From positions 11,197,501 to 11,261,500 of the forward strand of contig NZ_JAUSZI010000002.1 of the NCBI RefSeq assembly GCF_030817415.1: DNA of 64,000 bases, read 5' to 3'. The DNA is from Streptomyces umbrinus. Its GTDB lineage: Bacteria > Actinomycetota > Actinomycetes > Streptomycetales > Streptomycetaceae. How positions within the stretch are numbered: the first letter of the stretch is position 1; the number at the start of each line of letters is the position of its first letter. A program made the position numbers and the translations under genes. Of this stretch, positions 8,291 to 18,400 are shown one piece after another. The notes beneath the pieces were generated by a model. It was given only the letters and a program-made list of their open reading frames with translations. It searched no databases and was not told the DNA's origin.

Positions 8291-10008
8291 GCAGGGATCC
8301 GCGATACGGGTGAGCGGGCGGCTTCCGGGCGGTGGACGCCGCGCGGCCGGTAGCCCAGCCGGTCCGCCACACCCACCAGATCGGCCAGCAGCCAGATGAT
8401 CGCCAGCCACATCTCGGTGCCCTGGAGACCCGGGTCCCGACCGGGACCCGAGCCGCCCTCGCCGGGCGGGCCGAACCCGAAACCGGCGCCGTCCCGCCAG
8501 TGCTCCAGCGCCTGGGCCAGCTGTTCCCCGGCCCAGGCCCGCGCCTCGGCCGCACGGTGGCGGGTCTGCTGCCCGGCGAGCCACAACGGGTGCGCCACGT
8601 CCAGCACGTTGCACGCGTTCTGACGGCCCGCCGCGAACCAGCGCGGATCACCGCCGTGGGCCAGGACGGTGTCCACCACCCGTTCCGGATACGGCACTTG
8701 CAGCCCGAACTGCGCGAACGAGCCCCGCGTCAGGCGGTAGTAGCCGTTGACCAGTTGCAGCCGGCCCGCCGCGGGAGAGGCGGCCTCGCCCCACATCCCC
8801 GTCCAGGGATCCACCCGGGTGCCCAGCCAGCCGAACAGCGCCTCCGACGTGCCGGGCGCTCCCGCCTCGGAGCCCAGTTCCAGGTTGCGGTGCGCGCCGG
8901 TCGCCCAGCAGTCCACCCACGCACCGGCCGACCACGCCCGGGTCCGCCACGGCAGCGAGTCCAGGCGCGCGACGAGCCGATCGGCCGTCATGCGCCGTAC
9001 GACGTGGACCGGGTGGGCGAAACGGGAGCCCAGCAGGTCCAGCGCGTAGCCCACGGACAGCACGTGGTACTCCGCGGTGCCGTCGTCGATCCAGCCGTCC
9101 GACGCCGGGGCGGGCAGCACACCGGGACCGCCGTCCGCGGCGAGTTCGGGCACGAGTCCGCTGTCGGGGTCCTGCAGTGCGCGCAGCCGCTCGGCGTGTT
9201 CGGCGGCGGACAGCTGCGGTGGATGCGAGCACAGGAGGAGATCGGCGATCTCGACGGCGTCGCAGTGCGCGCGGACGGTCCCGGGCGCGCCGGGCCGGTC
9301 GCCGTAGCGGCCGGTGTCCGCGTTCCAACTGCGGGCGAGAAGGTCGGTGGCCTGGCTCCGGGCCCGGTCCGCGAACCGGGCGACGGCGTCCCCCAGGCCG
9401 CCTGCCGGCACCGGGCTCCCGGCGGAAGCGGACCCCTGACCGCGGCGGTCCCGGAGCGGGCGGGCCGGGTTCCCGGCGGCGACCGTCCACGGCGGCAGAT
9501 CCTTGGTCACGACGGCGCCCGCGCCCACCACACAGTGGTCGCCGATCGTCACCCCGTCGAGGACGACGACGTTCGAGCCGATCCACACGTCGTCGCCGAC
9601 CGTGATGCCCTTCCTGGTGAGGGGTTGCCGGTGCACGGGCCGGTCGGGCGCGAATCCGTGGTTGAAGCCGAGCAGGGAGCTGTGGGCCCCGATCCGCACA
9701 CCGTCCCCGAGGGTGACGAGGCCCCGCACGGTGGCGTACGGATTGACCGTGCAGTCGGCGCCCGCCGTCACTTCGCCGGTGACGTACGCGTGCCCGGCGA
9801 TGTAGGAGTTCTCGCCCAGACGCAGGACGTCGGTGAACACCCCGGCGGCGGGGGAGACGTAGGTGCGCGGGCCGAAACTCGCGCCGCCGGCCGCGAGTCG
9901 CTTCTGAAGCGCTGCCTGCGCGGCGCGCTGCTCGTCGGACGCGCGAAGGACGAAGTCCCAGGGGCAGTAGTCGAAGAAGGAGTCGTCCACCGAGCTTTCC
10001 GAGTTCAT
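8260..10008 (-). CDS. Hexapeptide-repeat acyltransferase fused to a C-terminal toroid-like domain
   Basis: A 582-residue two-part protein. Residues about 45-190 form a left-handed beta-helix acyltransferase with LbetaH repeats and the signature end VWIGSNVVVLDGVTIGDHCV then GAGAVVTKDLPPWTVAAGNPA, as in maltose/galactoside O-acetyltransferases. Residues about 205-560 form a helical domain rich in repeated Trp/Leu/Ala pairs (DAVARFADRARS, WNADTGRYGD, LVNGYYRLTRGSF, NVLDVAHPLWLAGQQ) that looks like an alpha/alpha toroid, comparable to cyclase or squalene-hopene-type folds. No DxDD or similar acid motif is obvious. There is no signal peptide. The 3' end overlaps the nuclease gene by 31 bp. The second domain's function is unknown. 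Confidence 0.75.
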   Translation of the reverse strand: MNSESSVDDSFFDYCPWDFVLRASDEQRAAQAALQKRLAAGGASFGPRTYVSPAAGVFTDVLRLGENSYIAGHAYVTGEVTAGADCTVNPYATVRGLVTLGDGVRIGAHSSLLGFNHGFAPDRPVHRQPLTRKGITVGDDVWIGSNVVVLDGVTIGDHCVVGAGAVVTKDLPPWTVAAGNPARPLRDRRGQGSASAGSPVPAGGLGDAVARFADRARSQATDLLARSWNADTGRYGDRPGAPGTVRAHCDAVEIADLLLCSHPPQLSAAEHAERLRALQDPDSGLVPELAADGGPGVLPAPASDGWIDDGTAEYHVLSVGYALDLLGSRFAHPVHVVRRMTADRLVARLDSLPWRTRAWSAGAWVDCWATGAHRNLELGSEAGAPGTSEALFGWLGTRVDPWTGMWGEAASPAAGRLQLVNGYYRLTRGSFAQFGLQVPYPERVVDTVLAHGGDPRWFAAGRQNACNVLDVAHPLWLAGQQTRHRAAEARAWAGEQLAQALEHWRDGAGFGFGPPGEGGSGPGRDPGLQGTEMWLAIIWLLADLVGVADRLGYRPRGVHRPEAARSPVSRIPAQPIPVDNSL

Positions 10009-10195
10009 CGCACGCGAGTCTAGAGAGCGCTTACTGACCTCGGCAATCCCTCTGCCGCCGGTCCGCCGACGGTCCTGTCGCCGGCCCTGCCGCGGTCAGG
10101 GGCATGACGGTCGTGTCAGCGAGGGCGCCGCCGGGCCGGGCCGTACCGTGGCCACCGCAAGGCCGGACCCGTGAGACGAAACACCTGGTGGCGTG

Positions 10196-10840
10196 ATGTG
10201 CTGGAGCGCGACGGCCGATCTCGTGGCGGGCTGCGGCATCGCCGCCGTCGGAGTCGCCTGTGTGGCGCGGACCCGCAGGGTCGGTGACCTTCCGCTGGCC
10301 GGGCTGCCGTTGCTGCTCGGGGCCCACCAGGCGGTCGAGTCCCTGGTCTGGCGTTCCGGAGGAGGCACGGGGCCCGCCACCGTCGCCTGGGCGGCGATGG
10401 CGCTTCCGCTGCTCGCGCTGTGGGTACCGGTGGCCGTGCTGTGCGCGACGCCGCCGCGTGCCCGGCACCGGCTGATCATCCCGCTCGCCGCCGGTCTCGC
10501 CACCGCGGCGACCCTCTCGTACAACCTCGCCACCCACTCCGTGACCGCCGACATCCGTGGCCACACCGTCGGATACGCCATCGATCTGCCTCACGCCGAA
10601 CTCCTCGTGGCGGGCTACCTGCTGGCCACGGTCGGCTCGCTGCTGCTCTCCGGCGACCGGATCCTTGTGCTGCTGGGCGTCCTGATCGCCGTCGGCGCGG
10701 TGGTCTGCTGGGCGCTGTGGGAGCTGGAGTTCGTCTCGACGTGGTGCGCGTTCGCGGCGGTGTGCTCGGTGGTGATGTACGGCTGGGTGCGCGGGCGGTC
10801 CGTGTCGCCGGGCGTTCCCCGCGTGCCCGCCGAACGGTGA
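10196..10840 (+). CDS. DUF6629-like integral membrane protein
   Basis: A 214-residue hydrophobic protein beginning MCWSATADLVAGCGIAAVG, which matches the conserved opening I associate with the actinobacterial DUF6629 family. About seven membrane helices are visible, with the intervening motif GAHQAVESLVW, typical of the family. The ATG at 10196 is preferred over the GTG three bases earlier because the family starts MCWS. Function is unknown. It is divergent from the acyltransferase gene across a 187-bp spacer. Confidence 0.75.
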   Translation: MCWSATADLVAGCGIAAVGVACVARTRRVGDLPLAGLPLLLGAHQAVESLVWRSGGGTGPATVAWAAMALPLLALWVPVAVLCATPPRARHRLIIPLAAGLATAATLSYNLATHSVTADIRGHTVGYAIDLPHAELLVAGYLLATVGSLLLSGDRILVLLGVLIAVGAVVCWALWELEFVSTWCAFAAVCSVVMYGWVRGRSVSPGVPRVPAER

Positions 10841-10983
10841 CGGCGGCCCGTGGCAGAGGCAGACATCGCCGGCGCGGCAAATACCTCGATGAGCGTGTCA
10901 GGAGCCGATGAGTTCCGGCGCGGCGCACAGTCGGTACTGGCGGGAGGCGGCGAGCGCCTCGAACCGAGGAAGGGCAGTGCACC

Positions 10984-11601
10984 GTGAGACTGATTCTGCA
11001 GGAGTTCCTGTCGCTGGACGGCGTGGCGCAGGGCCCCGGCTCCCCGGAGGAGGACACCAGCGACGGGTTCACACGGGGAGGCTGGCTCGTGCCGCACCTG
11101 GACGACGCGTACATGAGGATCGTCACAAGCTGGCTCGACGAGGCGGACGCGTTCCTGTTCGGCCGTCGCACCTACGTCAACTTCGCCAGGGACTGGCCGA
11201 AGATGAACGACCCGGACGACCCGATCGGCACCAAGCTCAACGGCCTGCCGAAGTACGTGGCCTCGCACAGCCTGACCACGGCCGACTGGGACCCGTCCAC
11301 CATCCTCTCCGGAGACGTACCGGCCCAGGTCGCCGAGTTGAAGCGGCTGCCCGGCCGCGAGCTGCAGATCCACGGCAGCGCTCGCCTGGGCGCGTCCCTG
11401 CTGGCCGCCGGGCTGGTCGACGAGGTACGCCTGATGATCGCGCCGGTGGTCGTGGGCAGCGGCCGCCGGCTGTTTCCGGAGAACGGCGAGCCGTCCGGGC
11501 TGCGGCTCCTGCACAGCGAGACGACGCCGGGCGGAGTGACGTCCCAGATCTACGAGACGACGGGCCTGCCCCGGTACGGGACTTTCGACTCGGGCGCGTA
11601 G
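10984..11601 (+). CDS. Dihydrofolate reductase family protein (RibD C-terminal-like)
   Basis: A 205-residue cytoplasmic protein from a GTG preceded by AGGAAGGG. It matches the stand-alone RibD_C/DHFR-like group common in actinomycetes: LILQEFLSLDGVAQGP at the N-terminus, FLFGRRTYVNFA (about 58-69), LQIHGSARLGASLLAAGLVDE (about 122-142) and APVVVGSGRRLF. This family binds NADPH, but most such single-domain members have no proven substrate. It stands alone, and a strong bidirectional terminator follows. Confidence 0.85.
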   Translation: MRLILQEFLSLDGVAQGPGSPEEDTSDGFTRGGWLVPHLDDAYMRIVTSWLDEADAFLFGRRTYVNFARDWPKMNDPDDPIGTKLNGLPKYVASHSLTTADWDPSTILSGDVPAQVAELKRLPGRELQIHGSARLGASLLAAGLVDEVRLMIAPVVVGSGRRLFPENGEPSGLRLLHSETTPGGVTSQIYETTGLPRYGTFDSGA

Positions 11602-11665
11602 GTCCCGTCAGTGCGGCTCACCGGTTCTGGAGGCTGCCACGGCCCTGCTCTGTCATCGAGGGCCT

Positions 11666-11698
11666 CCGCCGCGCCCGGTCGGCTTCCGGGCGCGGCGG
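11666..11698. terminator. Bidirectional hairpin terminator
   Basis: CCGCCGCGCCCGG and its exact complement form a 13-bp stem with a 7-base loop (TCGGCTT). It sits between the convergent DHFR-like gene (stop 11601) and the M4 protease gene (stop 11717). Confidence 0.85.
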
Positions 11699-11716
11699 TG
11701 CCTCGGACACGGTGGC

Positions 11717-14074
11717 TCAGAAGGTGAGGCTCCAACTGTCGAGATAACCCGGGTCGACGGTGAAGATGCCGGGTGTGTTGTCCGTGACGCGCAGTTTCCA
11801 CGTGCCGTTGGCGGGGATCGCCGACGCGTCGACCGTGAAGGTCGCGTGCAGTTCGGAGCCCGTGTCCCAGACGAAGTCCTTCACGAGCAGCGTCGTGCCG
11901 TCCTCGCCGATCAGATGGATGACCTGGCCGCCGATGAAGTCGTGGATCAGGTCGACGGTGACCTTGAGATCGCTGGAGGCGTTGCCTTCGCGGCCGGTGA
12001 CGGTGATCGGCGACTCGATGGTTCGCCAGTTGGGGATGTCGAATCGGGCGGGGTTGACGAAGTGGTCGCCGCCGGAGGCCAGTACCTTCCAGGTGAAGGG
12101 CAGTGTACGGGTCTCCGCGGCGGAGTTTCTGATGGCGACGGCGGCCGTGAAGGTGCCGGCCCTCGTCGGGGTGCCGGAGACGAGCCCGGTGGCGGAGTCG
12201 ATGGACAAGCCGTCCGGCAGGCCCGTGGCGGAGTACGTCAGGGCGCCCGGTCGTGTGCTCGTCGCCTCGATCGGACGGCTGGTCGGCTGACCGACCGCGG
12301 AGTCCTGGGTGGAGGGTGTCTTCGCGGCGATGTGGTTGACGTAGCGGGGGCCGACGTTGACGGCCGCCCAGGCGTTGCCGACGGTCTCGTACGCGTCGCT
12401 GGACATGCCGAACAGATCGGCGGCCGCCTGGAGTGTGGCGGTGCGGGCCCCCGCGTAGTCGGTGCTGCTGGTCATGTAGCGGGTCAGAGCCCGGTACCAG
12501 ACGTTGGTGGCGTTGTGCAGGCCCAGACCCGCGACCGGCAGGCCGTCGTGCGTGGGGCTGTCGTAGGCGATGCCGTTGACGGTCTTCTTCCCGCTGCCCT
12601 CGGCGAGCAGGTAGAAGAAGTGGTTGGCCACGCCGGAGCTGAAGTGCGGGTCCAGCTTGCGGGTCTGCGCGGTCCAGTGGTCCTGCGAAGTGCCCTTGAC
12701 GGAGGCGTCCTTGGAGGGCTCGTCCATGTACCGCAGGGGTTTTCCGGTGCCACGTACATCGGCCAGTTCGCCGATCCGGTAGTCCGGCACGTCCTTGGCG
12801 CTGTTGGCGAAGAACTCCACGGCGGTGCCCATGATGTCGCTGGTGGCCTCGTTCAGTCCGCCGGATTCACCGGAGTACGTGAGGTCCGCGGTGGCGGAGG
12901 TGACGCCATGGGTCATCTCGTGGGCGGCGATGTCCAGTTCGGTGAGTGGCCGGGCGTCATCCAGGCCGTCGCCGTAGGTCATGCAGAAACAGAGGTCGTC
13001 CCAGAAGGCGTTGGCGTATCCGTCGCCGAAATGCACCCGGGAACGGGCGCCGACACCGTCGTCGGCTATGCCGTTGCGGCCGAACCGGTCGTGGTAGAAG
13101 TCCCAGGTCTTCTGCGCGCCGTAGGCGGCGTCCACGGCCGCCGTCTGCCGGTCGGCGGGCGTCCCGTCGCCCCAGACATCGTTGTCATCCGTCAGGAGCG
13201 TGCCGAGCCCGCCCGCGCTCACGTCGTACGTCGCGTGCCCGCCGCGCTGGGGATCGGTCAGCTGATAGAGGTCATCGCCGCGTACGGAGCCGACCTGCAC
13301 CGTGCCGCTGTACTGGCTCACGCCGGTGCCGGAGTGGACCTGCTCGAAACTCCCGAGCCGCGCGCCGCTCCTGGCATCGGTCACGACCCGCAGACTGCTC
13401 GGAGTGCCGTCCTCCCGCACGCCGGTGACGACGGTCTCCCAGGCGAGCACCGGTTCGGCGGCCCCGCCTCCCGCCCAGACGGTGAGCCGCGGGGACCCTT
13501 CCGGTGTGGCCTGGTCCGTCTTCTTCGACTCGGCCGCGTCGAGCGCCGACTTCTCCGCCTTCGCGGCCGGTACGGAGGCCTTCGTGGTCGGTACGGAGAT
13601 CGTCGTGCGCGACGACCTGGAGACGGTACGGGTGCCGCCGCGGTCGTGGATCACCAGGTCGCCGCCGAGTACGGGCAGCCCGGCGAACGTGCGCTCGTAG
13701 CGGGTGTGCACAGTTCCGTCGGCGTCCTTGATGACGTCCTTCGGTATCAGCTTCTCCAGCTTGCCCAGTTTGAGGGAACGGGCCGTGGCCGTACGGGAGT
13801 CAGCCGCCGCCGTAAGCATCTTCTTCCGCTGTACGGGGGAAAGCCCGACGGATCTGGCGCCGGGTCTGGGCTCCGCCTCGATCTGCCGGGGTGCCCGATC
13901 CGCGCGGGCGGCCACGGGCTCGGAGCTCCAGGCGGGAAGGGCCGAACCGAGAAGCGCGACCATCGCGGTGACCGCGACCGTCGCCGTGCGCGAGCGAACG
14001 GAGGCGTGACGTCGGGATGGCGGCGGATTCTGGGGCGACGACGCTGCCCGGGGCGTACGGAAGGTGTCCGTCAC
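11717..14074 (-). CDS. Secreted M4 family metalloprotease with P-domain
   Basis: A 785-residue extracellular thermolysin-type zinc protease. The GTG at 14074 is chosen because AGGAG lies eight bases upstream; a longer frame to 14182 has no such site. In order: an Arg-rich N-region and signal core (VAVTAMVALLGSALPAWS), FTP/PepSY propeptide (about 65-235), M4 catalytic domain with HEMTH (zinc ligands His385 and His389, catalytic Glu386) and third ligand Glu409 in NEATSD, M4 C-terminal domain to about 550, a putative immunoglobulin-like domain (GLPDGLSIDSATGLVSGTP, about 590-650) and a C-terminal proprotein-convertase P-domain (about 680-785). Catalytic residues are intact. It lies downstream of a TrmB/LuxR-type regulator and an S8 protease on the same strand. 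Confidence 0.93.
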   Translation of the reverse strand: MTDTFRTPRAASSPQNPPPSRRHASVRSRTATVAVTAMVALLGSALPAWSSEPVAARADRAPRQIEAEPRPGARSVGLSPVQRKKMLTAAADSRTATARSLKLGKLEKLIPKDVIKDADGTVHTRYERTFAGLPVLGGDLVIHDRGGTRTVSRSSRTTISVPTTKASVPAAKAEKSALDAAESKKTDQATPEGSPRLTVWAGGGAAEPVLAWETVVTGVREDGTPSSLRVVTDARSGARLGSFEQVHSGTGVSQYSGTVQVGSVRGDDLYQLTDPQRGGHATYDVSAGGLGTLLTDDNDVWGDGTPADRQTAAVDAAYGAQKTWDFYHDRFGRNGIADDGVGARSRVHFGDGYANAFWDDLCFCMTYGDGLDDARPLTELDIAAHEMTHGVTSATADLTYSGESGGLNEATSDIMGTAVEFFANSAKDVPDYRIGELADVRGTGKPLRYMDEPSKDASVKGTSQDHWTAQTRKLDPHFSSGVANHFFYLLAEGSGKKTVNGIAYDSPTHDGLPVAGLGLHNATNVWYRALTRYMTSSTDYAGARTATLQAAADLFGMSSDAYETVGNAWAAVNVGPRYVNHIAAKTPSTQDSAVGQPTSRPIEATSTRPGALTYSATGLPDGLSIDSATGLVSGTPTRAGTFTAAVAIRNSAAETRTLPFTWKVLASGGDHFVNPARFDIPNWRTIESPITVTGREGNASSDLKVTVDLIHDFIGGQVIHLIGEDGTTLLVKDFVWDTGSELHATFTVDASAIPANGTWKLRVTDNTPGIFTVDPGYLDSWSLTF

Positions 14075-14371
14075 TGCTGCAACTCCTAGTGTCCGACTGT
14101 GTGATGACAGCCCGTCAGGGTGTGGAGCCGGAGGGCGGGACGCCCCCGGCGGGAGAAGTGCGAGTGGCGACCGTGCGGTCACTGGATCGTTTCAGTGCGA
14201 GGAGCGACTGTCACCACTGCGGAGATCGTTGTCCGAAATACGGTCAGCGGGCGTCTGTTGCGTCCATTGCCGGGCGCGGCGGATCACATGGGCCTTTACC
14301 TGGTGGCAACACGGCTTCCGTCAGCCACTTTGGCCACTTCCCGCCCTGTCGCCCAACCGTCCGGGCAGCCG

Positions 14372-15376
14372 TCACAGCCATCCCCGGCGCGCGGCCTGCC
14401 AGGCCAGCTGCATACGGGTCGCCGCGCCGGCGAGTTCCATCATGCGCTGGATGTGGCGCTGCACCGTGCGGCGGCTCAGGCCCAGTTGGGTCGCCACCGC
14501 CTTGTCGGCGACGCCCGCCACCAGGAGAGCGAGCAGCCGCCGGTCGATCGCGGAGAGCGGGTCGGGGCCGCCGACCCCGTCCGTCCCGGCGACCGTGCCC
14601 GAGTCGTCGACGTCCAGCGGGACGGCGTCCTCCCAGTAGCGCTCGAACAGGGCGATGAGAGCGGCGAGCAGATTGCTGTCCCGTACGAGTGCGGCGGTGG
14701 GTTCGTCCGGGCTGCCCTGGGGGCCGCCGGGCACGAGCGGGCAGACCGCGATGGCACGGTCCGCGACCGCGAGGCGCAGCGGCAGATGCGGAACCGCACG
14801 GGCGACCTCACCTGCGCGGACGCCCGCAACAACGTTGTCAACGGCTCCCTCGTCGTCGAAGAAGGCCTTCTCGTACAGCACCCGGTAGCGCACGCCGCGC
14901 GCCAGGGCCTCGAACTCCGAGCTGTTGCTGCCCGACGGCATCGCCACGTACTGGGCCTTGCAGAACCAGAGCATCTCGTCCTGGGCGCTGGCCTGGATCT
15001 GGCGCAGATGCTGACGCAGCGCTTCCGCGCCGGTGATGACCTCGATCAGCTCGCTGGCGTCCCGGCGGCGCATCGTGTCGCGGTACACCTGCAGCAGGCT
15101 GGTGGCCTCGGCCCGGGCGAGGTCGAGCGCGTCGGCGTTCCGCTTCAGCCGGGGCATCAGCGCCACGTCCGGGGGAGTGGCCCGGAAGTGCCGGGGCAGT
15201 ACATCGGTGTGGCTCGCCATGCCCTTGACGGCCAGCGCGTCGAGGACCCGCTCGGCCTCGGCCCGGCTCAGCCCGGTGCGCGCGGCGACGTCACCGGCCG
15301 AGGCCTGACCCGCCGTCACCAGATGCCGGTAGACGGACTCCTCGGCCTCCGACACCCCTGCCGCCTCCAGCGCCAA
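14372..15376 (-). CDS. TrmB/LuxR-type helix-turn-helix regulator
   Basis: A 334-residue regulator with two DNA-binding modules. Residues about 1-75 form a TrmB-like winged helix (VSEAEESVYRHLVTAG, then GDVAARTGLSRAEAERVLDAL). A central ligand-like region holds LWFCKAQYVAMPSG and YRVLYEKAFFDDEG. A C-terminal LuxR HTH covers about 275-330 (LSAIDRRLLALLVAGVADKA, LGLSRRTVQRHIQRMM). This architecture is common in Streptomyces next to genes for exported S8 proteases, fitting its place between the S8 and M4 genes. The predicted start is a TTG with GGGAGG upstream; other starts are possible. The gene ends 297 bp before the M4 start, so it probably has its own transcript. Confidence 0.8.
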   Translation of the reverse strand: MALEAAGVSEAEESVYRHLVTAGQASAGDVAARTGLSRAEAERVLDALAVKGMASHTDVLPRHFRATPPDVALMPRLKRNADALDLARAEATSLLQVYRDTMRRRDASELIEVITGAEALRQHLRQIQASAQDEMLWFCKAQYVAMPSGSNSSEFEALARGVRYRVLYEKAFFDDEGAVDNVVAGVRAGEVARAVPHLPLRLAVADRAIAVCPLVPGGPQGSPDEPTAALVRDSNLLAALIALFERYWEDAVPLDVDDSGTVAGTDGVGGPDPLSAIDRRLLALLVAGVADKAVATQLGLSRRTVQRHIQRMMELAGAATRMQLAWQAARRGWL

Positions 15377-15446
15377 AGCGCCCCTCCCCGAGACCGACCG
15401 GCTTCAATGTTCGAACACCGTACTGCACGGGTGTTACAGGCGGTGA

Positions 15447-15478
15447 GGGTGAGCGGGCCGTCCTGTGCCCGCTCACCC
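15447..15478. terminator. Terminator after the S8 protease gene
   Basis: GGGTGAGCGGGC and GCCCGCTCACCC form a perfect 12-bp stem with an 8-base loop, 20 bp beyond the S8 stop codon on the minus strand. This argues that the S8 gene and the regulator gene are mostly separate transcripts. Confidence 0.8.
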
Positions 15479-15497
15479 CCGGATGTGCACGCAGTGC

Positions 15498-18400
15498 CTA
15501 TCCGCGGTGCAGGTAGGCCCGCTGCACGGTCTGCCGCACCGAGTTGCCCGCGGCGTCGCGCGCCGTCACTCTCAGTGTCACGTACGCGTCGCCGCGTACC
15601 CGCGACGGCTTCCTGACGGCAGCCTCGAACACGTTGTGCCCGCGGTCCTTCACCTCGGCCCGGCTCCAGCTCCCGCCGTCGTCGTACGAGGCCTCGACCT
15701 GGACGCTCACCCCGCGCGGTGCGGCCAGCGCGTCCTGGGCGCGGACCGACAGCCCGACGGTGTGCGTGCGGCCGGAACGCACGGCGTTGTACGCGTCGAC
15801 CGGTACGTCGTAGTCGAGTTGGAGCAACGGCAGCGTTGTCGCCGCGTCCGTGCTGCCGGTGCCGCCCGAGCGGAACGACCAGGACGTCTCGGTGCCGGTC
15901 CCGTACGCCCACTCCTGCGACACGCGCGAGGTGGTGAGATCCAGCCGGTAGTCGGCCGCCCCGGACGGGACCTCGAAGTCCGTCCAGGCGCTGTCGGCCT
16001 CCCCGGTCTTCCGGCCGTTGCGGTACAGCACGGCGGCGGCCGAGTCGCCCTGCGCCGCCTTCGCCCCGCCCGAGGTGCCGATCCCGCCGCCGCCCGCGAG
16101 CAGCCGCGAGCGGTGACCTGACTGCGAGTCGGTGAACTCCGGGATCCGCAGGCTCAGTACGTCACCCCTGCGCACGGACGGAGTCGTGGTGCCGCGCGGG
16201 ATGGACGGCCGGACGACGGCTCCCTGCCAGGTGTCGCTCGGCCGCTCGCCCGCCCGGTACGTGCGCGGTGCGTCCGCCATGCCGACGCGCAGCGGTGTGT
16301 CCACGTCGAACGTGGTCTCGTGGTGCACGAAATGCTGCCAGGCGGTGTCTCCGGAGCTCACGTACTCGGTCCGATCGAAGCCGGTAGGTACATAACGGGT
16401 GTACTGCAGCCAGGCGGTGTCCTGGTACGGCCGCCGGGCGAAGCGCTGCTCACTGGCCCACGGGGCGCCGCCGTTGTCGGCGTACCTGGCCCGTACGACC
16501 GCGCTGTTGCGCTCGGACACCGTGTGCACGACCTTCTCCGGAATCCGCTGCGACGACACCTGCATGACGTCGTACAGATACGGGCTGCGCGCGGTGCCGG
16601 TGAACTTCACCGTGGTGTGCCCCTTGCCGATCCGCTTCAGCAGAGCGGCTCCCGCGCTCGCGCCGATCCTGACGGTCGGTACGCCCCAGCGGTCGCCCTC
16701 CGGATGCCAGCGGGTCCACGCGATGTCGCTGAAGTGGACCAGCACGATGCCCCGGACACCGGCGGCTGCCGCCTGCTCTGCCAAGTCCCGTTCGTTGAGG
16801 CCCTGTTCGTTGGTGATGACCGCAAGCTTGCCGCGGGCCCGGCGGAAGTCGGGCGCGGTGGCGTCACCCGCGTCGACCGCGGTCAGGCGCGTTCCCTTGT
16901 CGTCGAAGAGGGGAGAGGAAGGCATGTAGTAGGCGTCCACCGAATCCGTACCGCCCTTGCCGCCCGACACCGCCATGTCGAGGAGCGGCGCGACGAACTG
17001 CCAGCGCGAGGCGAACTCGAAGGTGCCGTCGGTGACGGCGGAGGTCGGACTCACGTACAGACGCCTGCCGACGTCGAAGTACATCGTCCCCTGGAGCAGA
17101 CTGTGCCCGTCGATCTTCCGGTACGTCTGGTAGCTGAGGATGCCGCGCTGCTCGGCCGGCCGGGGCGTGCGGATGTCGACCAGGGTGGTCCTGCGCGCGT
17201 CCAGCGTGACGGACATGTCCTTGGTGACCTTCACCTCCGGCACGACCACATGCCGCAACTCCTGCCCGTCGGCGGCCGGGTCCAGGGACGAGTAGTCCAA
17301 CTGGTAGGTGCCCTCCTCGACTTCGGCGACGGCCGGGTCGGTGCCGGTGTAGCCCACGAAGCCGTCGGCACCCCAGATGGTCGGCAGGGCCTCGACGGGC
17401 TTGCCCTTGTGGTCGACGGTCTTGACGGTGAGCCGGTGCACGGGCCCCTGCACGACGAGGCTCACCGTGGTGTGCACGGTGACCTTCCCGTTCGCGGAGG
17501 CCGCGGTCACGTACCCGTAGTAGTCGCCCTGCTGGGCACGGGCCGGATCGACCGTCAGCGGAACCTCGGCGGTGGCGCCGGCCGGTACGCGGACGGAGGC
17601 GGAGCCGAGCCGTACCGCTCCCTCCGCCGGCGCCCGGCCTCCCGCCGTGGCCAGCCGGGTGGTGAGCGCGAGCGTGATGTCGGCGTCGGAGGTGTTCGTG
17701 TAACGCATCTGCGTCGTACGGGTGTTGCCGCCGCCGGTCTCGAACGGACCCAGCGCGACGGTGCCCGTGGCGGTGACCGGCCCCAGGGCCGCTGCTTCGA
17801 CGTCGACGAGGCCGCCGCCCTGCTCGGTGACCTGCCGGCCGGTGGCCGTACGGGCCGTGCTGACGAGCGCGTCCTTCAACCGGGCCGCGCTCCAGCCGGG
17901 ATGCCGCTGGGCGAGCAACGCCGCGGCGCCCGCCACGTGCGGGGAGGCCATGGACGTACCCGAGGCCGCCACATGGTGTGCGTCGACCGGGTCGCCCATC
18001 GTCGTCCCGGCCGCGCGGGCCGCGACGATGCCGACGCCGGGCGCCGTCAGATCGGGCTTGACCGCGTCGTCACCGGCCCGTGGACCGCGGCTGGAGAACG
18101 GGGCGAGGCCGCCGTTCCGGTCGACCGCGCCGACGGTGAGGGCGGCGTCCGCGGCACCGGGGGAGCCGATGGTGCCCGTGCCCTGCTCGCCGTTGTTGCC
18201 CGCCGCGACGACGAACAACGCGCCCGTGCGCTCGGTGAGTTCGTTCAGCGCGAGGCTCATCGGGTCCGTGCCGTCGCTCGGACTGTCCGAGCCCAGACTC
18301 ATGTTGACGACCTTGGCGCCCGCGTCCGCCGCCCACTCCATTCCGGCGATCACCTGGGACTCGGTGCCGTAGCCGTCGTCCCCGAGAACCTTGCCGACGA

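Noticed and set aside
11846..14089. Long plus-strand frame opposite the M4 protease gene
   Set aside because: Same artefact; no recognisable domain, and the opposite strand has an intact HEMTH protease.
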